Shown here: positions 58,893 to 64,000 of the stretch, piece after piece | Layout of the letters: each line of letters opens with the position of its first letter | Numbering within the stretch: position 1 is the stretch's first letter | NCBI RefSeq assembly: GCF_019459225.1 | Contig: NZ_JAIAZY010000007.1 | Location: 1-64,000 of the forward strand | DNA: 64,000 bases | Source of the DNA: Bacillus sp. IITD106 | GTDB lineage: Bacteria > Bacillota > Bacilli > Bacillales > Bacillaceae_C | Direction of reading: 5' to 3' | Program-made: the position numbers and the translations under genes | Notes under the pieces: generated by a model | What the model was told of the DNA's origin: nothing | Seen by the model: only the letters and a program-made list of their open reading frames with translations | Database searches by the model: none

Positions 58893-59456
58893 ATGGCAGA
58901 ATATAGAGAAATAATTACAAAAGCGGTCGTGGCGAAGGGAAAGAAATATACAAATTCCAACAATGCGATTACGCCGCAGCATCATCCTTCGAGCATTTTA
59001 GGCTGTTGGATTATCAATCATAAATATGAAGCGCGCAAAGTCGGCAAAAAAGTCGAGGTTAGCGGTTCTTTTGATATGAATGTTTGGTATTCCCACCACG
59101 ATAACACGAAAACATCAGTAGCAACGGAGAGAGTAGATTATAAAGATGTTATAGACCTTCACTACCAAGACCCTGATTTCTTAGATGATAAAATAGTGTC
59201 GGCACGAGTTCTCCAACAGCCTAATTGTTTAGAAGCGGTGATTTCTAAAAAAGGAAATAAGATTATCGTAAGTACTGAAAGAGAATTTTTGGTGGAAGTC
59301 ATTGGGGAAACAAAAATTTGTGTAGCTGTCCATCCAGGTGAATGTCCTTGTGACGACGAAGATGATGATGAAGATGATTGGACTGAAGAATTGACTGATA
59401 GTGAATTGGCTGAAGAGATTAATCCTGATTTCCTTGTTGCAAATGAAAATGAGTAA
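58893..59456 (+). CDS. cotE: Outer spore coat morphogenetic protein CotE
   Basis: CotE (187 aa) directs assembly of the outer coat on the developing spore. [50 protein letters not shown] and [13 protein letters not shown] match the B. subtilis protein closely. The acidic C-terminal tail (Asp/Glu run after [11 protein letters not shown]) and the final NPDFLV motif are kept; this tail region recruits coat proteins. GAGGAGGG precedes the ATG. It is the last gene in B. subtilis order in the window. Confidence 0.97.
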   Translation: MAEYREIITKAVVAKGKKYTNSNNAITPQHHPSSILGCWIINHKYEARKVGKKVEVSGSFDMNVWYSHHDNTKTSVATERVDYKDVIDLHYQDPDFLDDKIVSARVLQQPNCLEAVISKKGNKIIVSTEREFLVEVIGETKICVAVHPGECPCDDEDDDEDDWTEELTDSELAEEINPDFLVANENE

Positions 59457-59460
59457 ATTT

Positions 59461-59493
59461 CGGGAAGATTACCTTCCCGTTTTTTTTTTTTTT
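59461..59493 (+). terminator. Terminator after cotE
   Basis: CGGGAAG pairs with CTTCCCG across five bases, followed by 14 T. Confidence 0.93.
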
Positions 59494-59543
59494 GACAATT
59501 TCCGTACTCTCATTTTTTAAATAGCGTTAGTTATTTAAATTGA

Positions 59544-59571
59544 TGCAACTTTCTTGATTCGGAAAGTTGCA
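59544..59571. other. Hairpin in the gap after cotE
   Basis: TGCAACTTTC pairs perfectly with GAAAGTTGCA across eight bases. No T-run follows. It lies in a 264-base gap in which I see no gene. Confidence 0.5.
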
Positions 59572-59682
59572 CTCGTTTCTTGATCTAGATTGATACACGT
59601 AATACGGATTAGAGAATATGTCATTCTCCTAAAAACAGGTAGTTGTGCTAGGACATGTAACCATGCCTTTTTTTACATAAAG

Positions 59683-59691
59683 CATACAATA
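59683..59691 (+). promoter_or_regulatory. Sporulation-type -10 box upstream of the first island gene
   Basis: CATACAATA fits both the sigma-K (CATAnnnTA) and sigma-E (CATACAnT) -10 consensus and lies 29 bases before the ATG. I do not see a convincing -35 for either factor. Confidence 0.4.
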
Positions 59692-59720
59692 TTTTAGCAC
59701 AAATAAAGGAGGATTTTTCA

Positions 59721-60077
59721 ATGGCAAGTAGACGTTTAAGAAGAAGAGAAAATGTTAATACAGATGTAAATGTAGATGTGGATACAGATATTGACAATAG
59801 ATTAAGAAATCAATCCGAATCTGATGCAGAGGCAGAAGTACGTAACGTTGACAAAAATACCAATGAAGCTCGCGCAACAATAACAAACTCTGGAAATTCA
59901 CGAGCAGATGTTGATTTAAACAGCAGAAGTAATGCACGGGTTCGGTCTGATCAGGAACAAGATAACGACCAGGACCAAGATATAAACATTGATGTTGACG
60001 TTGAAGAAGAGAGACGTGGACCTAGACGTATACGTAGACGTCAACGTAGACTTAGAGGATTTGATGAAAGTCTATAA
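59721..60077 (+). CDS. Low-complexity spore-surface-like protein, paralogue 1
   Basis: This 118-aa protein is not assigned to a named family by me. Basic N-terminus MASRRLRRRE, then an alternating Asn/Asp-Val stretch (residues about 12-26), a Ser/Asp/Glu/Ala block, the core NSGNSRADVDLNSRSNARVR (about 58-77), a Gln/Asp-rich stretch and an Arg-rich C-terminus (RRIRRRQRRLRG). No signal peptide, no Cys, no long hydrophobic segment. AAAGGAGG precedes ATG. Clear paralogues lie on the other strand at 63156 and 63534. Placement after cotE and a sporulation-type -10 box suggest a coat or spore-surface protein (inference). Confidence 0.85.
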   Translation: MASRRLRRRENVNTDVNVDVDTDIDNRLRNQSESDAEAEVRNVDKNTNEARATITNSGNSRADVDLNSRSNARVRSDQEQDNDQDQDINIDVDVEEERRGPRRIRRRQRRLRGFDESL

Positions 60078-60249
60078 CTTAATGGCCGTGTACGAAAGAG
60101 CTATCTTATCTATAGAGACTCTTTTCTATAATGAATGTAATGATTGTGAAAAAATATTATTAAATTAATTGGCATTTTAGTGAAGTGACATGTTGCCATG
60201 ACTAGACTTTGGTTATTTAGTATGCACTAGAAAAATCAATAGTTAATTA

Positions 60250-60294
60250 AAAGACCTCTGTAATAAAGGTAATAAAACAGAGGTCTTTAATTTT
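60250..60294. terminator. Bidirectional terminator between convergent genes
   Basis: AAAGACCTCTGT pairs perfectly with ACAGAGGTCTTT over 12 bp across 15 bases. T-rich tails on both strands allow it to end both the forward gene at 59721 and the reverse DUF1259 gene. Nothing else was found in the 263-base gap. Confidence 0.88.
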
Positions 60295-60340
60295 AGATAT
60301 CATTCTCTTTTGTTTTATAATCGGAAATCCCGGAAGGACA

Positions 60341-60896
60341 TTAAAATAAGCCAACTTCTCTGGCTGCTTCAACACTGTTTATTGCAAATTCAAACGGGTT
60401 TCCGACATTTTCCCAGTGCATATACATCAACCGTGGTTGATCAAAAAGCCAATGGTTATGGACAGCTGTGACGATAAGTCCACGTCTTCTTAATGCGGAC
60501 ATAAAAGGGTTAATTTCTCTCTGTAGAATAACTGTTTCTCCTAAATTAAGCGTTAATGTTGTTTTCAAAGGATAAAGCAAATGGTAAAGATAGAGCAGAC
60601 TGAGTACGGCGACCTAAAATAGTAGCGTTAATATTTCTATTGCGCTGAACTACACAAGCAGGAGTAGATGTGACCACCACGCCACCTAAAATATTTGCAA
60701 GGCGTTGGCAGGTTGATACATTTATTTCTCCAGCCATATTCCTTTGATTATTCAGATTTCTCCTATCAAAGGCACTATCGAATAATTCGGAGTTTGATTC
60801 AAAATCAAAATCGAACTCATTATCAAAATCAAAATTTGTATGATTGGTACTAAAGAAACTTTGATTTCCGAAGTTATCAAATACTTTTTTATGCAA
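60341..60896 (-). pseudogene. DUF1259 (LppY/LpqO-like) gene split by a one-base frameshift
   Basis: Two adjacent reverse frames give one DUF1259 protein. The first half (60546-60896, TTG start after AAGGAGG) encodes a 60-residue acidic N-region, then CQRLANILGGVVV and ATILGRRTQSALSLPFALSFE. The second half (60341-60580) continues with LNLGETVILQREINPFMSAL and VTAVHNHWLFDQPRLMYMHW. Removing one base in the T4 run at 60562-60565 (AAAA on the coding strand) yields a continuous 184-codon frame reading FALSFETTLTLNLGE. It may be a sequencing error, a recent mutation or phase variation. DUF1259 function is unknown. The N-terminal FDNFGNQS segment resembles the protein at 63534. Confidence 0.8.
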
Positions 60897-61006
60897 TTAA
60901 AACACCTCCTTGTACAATGTTATTTTCAATTTATTCAATTTCAAAAATGTTGAATAGACAATCTTCCATATTCGAAAAAAATTGGTTAATAACCTTGTAA
61001 AAAAAG

Positions 61007-62587
61007 CTATAATATATTGGTCAAGTGCTTAGCTATTGTATATCCAATAAGGTAAGCGGATGCAGAGGTGTTTCCATCAACAGTAAATGGAATAATGGAC
61101 GCATCAGCAACAATTAAATTATTTACTCCGTGTACATTCCCAAAGGAGTCTACCACTCCACCTCTAGTAAAAGGTGCCATTCGTAGTGAACTTTGCTGGT
61201 GATGATTATGATCAAAGTTTTCCTTGATAAAATCTTCAAGCCTTTCATCATTATCAATTGTTTCAAAGGTTGGAGTTATTAATTGATAATTATTGTCAAT
61301 ATTCGAAAGTTTTTTTGCAATGTCTTTAATGTAGGTTTTATAAATTGATTTAACTACTTCCAGATCATAATTATTTTCCAGAAAACCTTCATCTGCTAAA
61401 ACTATTTTTAGTGGATCATTATTTTGAATTGTAATTGATCCCCGACTTAGAGGCTGTAAAAATAAAATCGCAATATTCAAGGTACCTTCTGAAAATATCC
61501 CTACTAGTTGAACACCACGACGTCGATCATTTGTACTGTTAATTGGATTCGGCAAAAAAGCTCCACCGACATATAGAGCAAATGGATCGTTTTGCAACTC
61601 AGGTACATCTTTTGGATTTGTTGTGAATGAAGCAGTATTTAATGTGTGATTAGTCAAAAATTTCCCTACATTCGGGTTGTTAAAAATGACTGGAATGCCA
61701 GCCTGAAGAAGCTCATTTGAAGGTCCAATTCCAGATAGCATTAAAAGTTGAGCGCTGTTTATTCCAGCTGATATTATTACTTTTTTACGAGCAAATACTT
61801 GCGCCTTCTTTCCTTCTTTTAGAAATTCGATCCCAATTGCTGTTTTCCCGTTAAATAAAATCCTAAGTACTGTTGATTTATACAAAACTCTTAATTTCCG
61901 CCCATTTACACCAAAACCATTTGGATTCATAACATCTGATGACAAAAATGCCGTGGATGAGCTTTCACGCCGCCCATTGTTTCTTTGAAATAGTTGCCAA
62001 CGAGTAAAAGGGCCAATAGGGGTTTTAGGGTCATTATAATCAAGGATTTGATTAAAACCAGTTGCTTGCTCCATAGCTAAAACTAGTTTTTTTGTCATTC
62101 TTGGTGGATTTGCTGGTGTTTGTCTAATATTTAAACGCCCATTAAAACCATGAAATTCTGGGCTATTTGTTTCCCCATGAAAATTTTCCAACTGTTTGAA
62201 GCTTCTTATTGCTTGTCCAGGTGACCACATTCGACCCAAAAGTCTTTTCCATTCATTTAAAACAGCAGGAGTAGGTCTAACATACTGTTCACCATTAATG
62301 GATGAACCACCACCTGAAAGTCGACCTGTAGTCCATTCAAAAGATCGATCATCCACACCTGTTTGAGGCACACCTTCTCCTTGCCAAAAATACTCTGGGA
62401 AGAATTGTTCTTCTAATTGAAGGGCAAATCTGGAATCACTTATAGGTCGGTCACGGTCATTATTATCTCCCGCTTCCAAGAGAAGAACTGAAGTTTTTTT
62501 ATCATCTGTAAGTATCTTAGAAATCACAGCGCCAGCGGGACCTGTACCGACAACAATAAAATCAAAGACATATTTTGAATTATTCAT
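61007..62587 (-). CDS. GMC family FAD-dependent oxidoreductase
   Basis: This 526-aa flavoprotein belongs to the glucose-methanol-choline family. FAD motif VVGTGPAG with Gly14-x-Gly16-x2-Gly19, ribose-binding Glu in LLLEAGD, and WTTGRLSGGGSSINGEQYVR (about 87-106) as the second signature. The C-terminal active site has HHQQSSLRM (His462/463) and DGNTSASAYL with Asn506, where many members have His. There is no signal peptide. GGGG ribosome binding site fits ATG 62587; TTG 62608 is in frame. It probably oxidises an alcohol and makes H2O2 or reduces another acceptor. Spore coat role is inferred from neighbours only; B. subtilis coat contains other flavin oxidases. Confidence 0.85.
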   Translation of the reverse strand: MNNSKYVFDFIVVGTGPAGAVISKILTDDKKTSVLLLEAGDNNDRDRPISDSRFALQLEEQFFPEYFWQGEGVPQTGVDDRSFEWTTGRLSGGGSSINGEQYVRPTPAVLNEWKRLLGRMWSPGQAIRSFKQLENFHGETNSPEFHGFNGRLNIRQTPANPPRMTKKLVLAMEQATGFNQILDYNDPKTPIGPFTRWQLFQRNNGRRESSSTAFLSSDVMNPNGFGVNGRKLRVLYKSTVLRILFNGKTAIGIEFLKEGKKAQVFARKKVIISAGINSAQLLMLSGIGPSNELLQAGIPVIFNNPNVGKFLTNHTLNTASFTTNPKDVPELQNDPFALYVGGAFLPNPINSTNDRRRGVQLVGIFSEGTLNIAILFLQPLSRGSITIQNNDPLKIVLADEGFLENNYDLEVVKSIYKTYIKDIAKKLSNIDNNYQLITPTFETIDNDERLEDFIKENFDHNHHQQSSLRMAPFTRGGVVDSFGNVHGVNNLIVADASIIPFTVDGNTSASAYLIGYTIAKHLTNIL

Positions 62588-62707
62588 TTTGAATTCCCCT
62601 TTTATCAATAATAGTTTTATGAATTATGGGGCATAATCAGGAGGAAATAAAATTTCTAAAAAAGTATTAGAAATCCATGGTTCTCTTCTATATAGTGGTT
62701 GAGAGTT

Positions 62708-62738
62708 TAAAAAAGAGTGGAACAATTTAATCCACTCT
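62708..62738 (-). terminator. Reverse terminator overlapping the end of the upstream gene
   Basis: On the reverse strand AGAGTGGA pairs with TCCACTCT, followed by six T. The first arm lies within the last codons of the gene at 62727-63101. Confidence 0.85.
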
Positions 62739-63101
62739 TCTTCCATTATTGTTGTACAATTTTACATTGGACACGTTATTTGGGATTAATAAAGAAGAAT
62801 CCGAATCCCTTCCCTGGGTAAGATTTTCAAGACGCCTTACCGCTATTTCAAACTCCTCATTAGTCATTTGTTTTGTTGCTAGTAAAGAAGTTAGGATAGC
62901 AAATGCTATTGCAGTTGTATCAACAAATACATCGATTTTTACATCAACATCAGAATTCCCGCTTTGACCTATAGTATTTATATTTTCACTTTTTATCTTT
63001 ACAATGTCTTCTTCAATAGCATTAGATTTAGAAACACTTCTATCATGCCTTGAATTTACCCTCCTAGAAGAGATGTACTTCTTGCCCCTACTTCTTTCCA
63101 T
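62727..63101 (-). CDS. Small spore-island protein with basic N-terminus and helical tail
   Basis: I do not recognise a named family for this 124-aa protein. The N-terminus is basic (MERSRGKKYISSRR, with further Ser/Arg). The middle has GQSGNSDVDVKIDVFVD, which recalls the SGNSRVDV segment of its neighbours. The C-terminal half is a mixed hydrophobic helix TTAIAFAILTSLLATKQ followed by TNEEFEIAVRRLENLTQG, more like a folded helical domain than the low-complexity paralogues. AGGTGA precedes ATG. It lies between paralogue 2 and the GMC gene, in the same direction. A structural or adaptor role on the spore surface is inferred. Confidence 0.8.
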   Translation of the reverse strand: MERSRGKKYISSRRVNSRHDRSVSKSNAIEEDIVKIKSENINTIGQSGNSDVDVKIDVFVDTTAIAFAILTSLLATKQMTNEEFEIAVRRLENLTQGRDSDSSLLIPNNVSNVKLYNNNGRRVD

Positions 63102-63114
63102 TTATTTCACCTAT

Positions 63115-63149
63115 CCCATTAAAGGGTGGAATAGAATTATCCCACCCTT
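63115..63149 (-). terminator. Reverse hairpin after paralogue 2
   Basis: AAGGGTGG pairs with CCACCCTT on either strand across 12 bases. The reverse T-run is short, so partial readthrough into the gene at 62727 is possible. Confidence 0.55.
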
Positions 63150-63155
63150 AATAAG

Positions 63156-63473
63156 TTATAAATCTACATCTACATTAGAATTTTGGTCTTGATCACTCTC
63201 TTGGTCTTGTTCAGATCTTACACGTGCATTACTTCTGCTATTGAGTGTAACATCTACACGGGAATTTCCAGAGTTATTGATTAACGATCTTGCTACATTT
63301 GTATTTCGGTCAGTATTGCGTACTTCAGCTTCAGACTCAGACTCAGTACGATTTCGAATTTCATTTTCAAAATCAGTATTTAAATCAACATCAACATTTG
63401 TGTTTGTATTATTCCGACGGTTGCTACCTGTATTAGCAATATTTCTCTTTCTTCTTTTTCTTCTGCTAGCCAC
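63156..63473 (-). CDS. Low-complexity spore-surface-like protein, paralogue 2
   Basis: This 105-aa protein shares the architecture of the one at 59721. Basic start MASRRKRRKRN, an Asn/Thr/Val/Asp stretch (NTNVDVDLNTDFENEIRN), a Ser/Glu block, SEAEVRNTDRNTNVAR, then NSGNSRVDVTLNSRSNARVR and SEQDQESDQDQN. No Cys, signal or membrane helix. It starts with GTG after AGGAGG. The last 45 residues are almost identical to paralogue 3 next door, at protein and DNA level, which points to a recent tandem duplication. Confidence 0.85.
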   Translation of the reverse strand: MASRRKRRKRNIANTGSNRRNNTNTNVDVDLNTDFENEIRNRTESESEAEVRNTDRNTNVARSLINNSGNSRVDVTLNSRSNARVRSEQDQESDQDQNSNVDVDL

Positions 63474-63533
63474 TCTTTAATCCTCCTAACATTTACAAAT
63501 TGAGATTAAAAAACATATTAATATGATTCTCCT

Positions 63534-63839
63534 TTAAAAATCTACATCTATATCAGTATTTTGGTCTTGATCACTTTCCTGATCTTGTTCAGATCTTACA
63601 CGTGCATTGCTACGGCTATTTAATCTAACATCCACACGAGTATTACCTGAGTTTGTTAGGGTTGCTCTTGAAACATTTGTGTTATTGTCAATATTTCTTA
63701 CATCAGCTTCTGCCTCTGATGCTGAATCACTTCTCAAGTCATTATCAACATCAAATTGATTTTCTACATCAATTTCTGTGTTATTGGAACTTCTAAACTC
63801 AGATTGATTACCAAAATCATCAAATTCCCTGTCTGTCAA
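63534..63839 (-). CDS. Low-complexity spore-surface-like protein, paralogue 3
   Basis: This 101-aa protein has the shared core (SEAEADVRNIDNNTNVSRAT, then NSGNTRVDVRLNSRSNARVR) and the tail SEQDQESDQDQNTDIDVDF. Its N-terminus differs from the two other paralogues: acidic TDREFDDFGNQSEFRSSNNT and DVENQFDVDNDLRSDS instead of Arg-rich. The same opening module is found in the DUF1259 gene product. AAAGGAG directly abuts a first TTG (63848), so the TTG at 63839, nine bases downstream, is the likelier start. The 160 bases to the window end show no further gene. Confidence 0.82.
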   Translation of the reverse strand: MTDREFDDFGNQSEFRSSNNTEIDVENQFDVDNDLRSDSASEAEADVRNIDNNTNVSRATLTNSGNTRVDVRLNSRSNARVRSEQDQESDQDQNTDIDVDF

Positions 63840-64000
63840 TTGACTCAACTCCTTTCATTTTCTATTAAGCATTTTATTCTTAAAAAGTTTTATGGATTAG
63901 ACTATTCACCGAGGGTAAAGACCTTTTTCCCGTTACAATAGTTTAAAAATGAATGTAAACATGTCTTTATGGGATATGAAATATATCCTACAAATGAAAG

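Noticed and set aside
63241-63480. Forward frame with long hydrophobic run opposite paralogue 2
   Set aside because: The Phe/Leu runs are the complement of Arg/Lys/Asn codons of the reverse gene, and there is no ribosome binding site.

Overview
The window is an AT-rich chromosomal segment from an endospore-forming Bacillaceae species (Bacillus sensu lato). The evidence is the gene order, which follows the Bacillus subtilis block from rpsB to cotE almost gene for gene, together with sporulation genes (dpaAB, spoIIIE, spoVS, cotE), AGGAGG-type ribosome binding sites, GTG and TTG starts, and sigma-K, sigma-H and LexA sites where a Bacillus would have them. Species cannot be resolved from the sequence alone. 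No rRNA, tRNA, CRISPR array, prophage or intact insertion sequence was seen. Layout: 162-3268 holds rpsB, tsf, pyrH and frr (translation and UMP kinase). 3509-13835 holds uppS-cdsA-dxr-rseP-proS-polC (undecaprenyl and phospholipid precursors, isoprenoids, site-2 protease, prolyl-tRNA synthetase, replicative polymerase). 14189-24346 holds rimP-nusA-rnpM-ylxQ-infB-ylxP-rbfA-truB-ribF-rpsO-pnp (ribosome maturation, initiation, transcription, RNA decay). 24471-35251 holds ylxY, mlpA, ymxH, the dipicolinate synthase genes dpaAB, the aspartate-pathway genes asd-dapG-dapA that supply their substrate, rnjB, tepA and ylzJ. 35515-44147 holds a MATE exporter, spoIIIE and a nucleoside ABC importer (nupNOPQ-like). 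44305-58369 holds the ymfF-H-I-J-K-M cluster, pgsA, cinA, recA, rny, ymdB, spoVS, miaB and ricA. The outer-coat morphogen gene cotE is at 58893-59456. The last 4.5 kb (59460-64000) is the accessory part. In B. subtilis cotE is followed by mutS-mutL. Here it is followed by a convergent cluster: one forward gene and five reverse genes. Three of them encode small low-complexity Asp/Asn/Arg/Ser-rich paralogues that share an almost invariant NSRSNARVRS core. A fourth is a related small protein with a helical tail, the fifth is a GMC-family FAD oxidoreductase, and the last is a DUF1259 (LppY/LpqO-like) gene broken by one extra base. The DUF1259 product starts with the same short module as one of the low-complexity proteins. 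I interpret this as a spore-surface gene island with structural proteins and associated enzymes, which is the best candidate here for a little-described system. The intergenic DNA carries at least three dispersed repeat families. One has 12-bp TGTTCAAAAAGT termini, with copies ending at the ribosome binding sites of rseP and tepA. A second is a GGCGCC-containing family between polC and rimP and upstream of cotE. The third is a short hairpin repeat upstream of polC and of nusA. There are also unusual RNA structures upstream of pnp, between rbfA and truB, and between ymfJ and ymfK.
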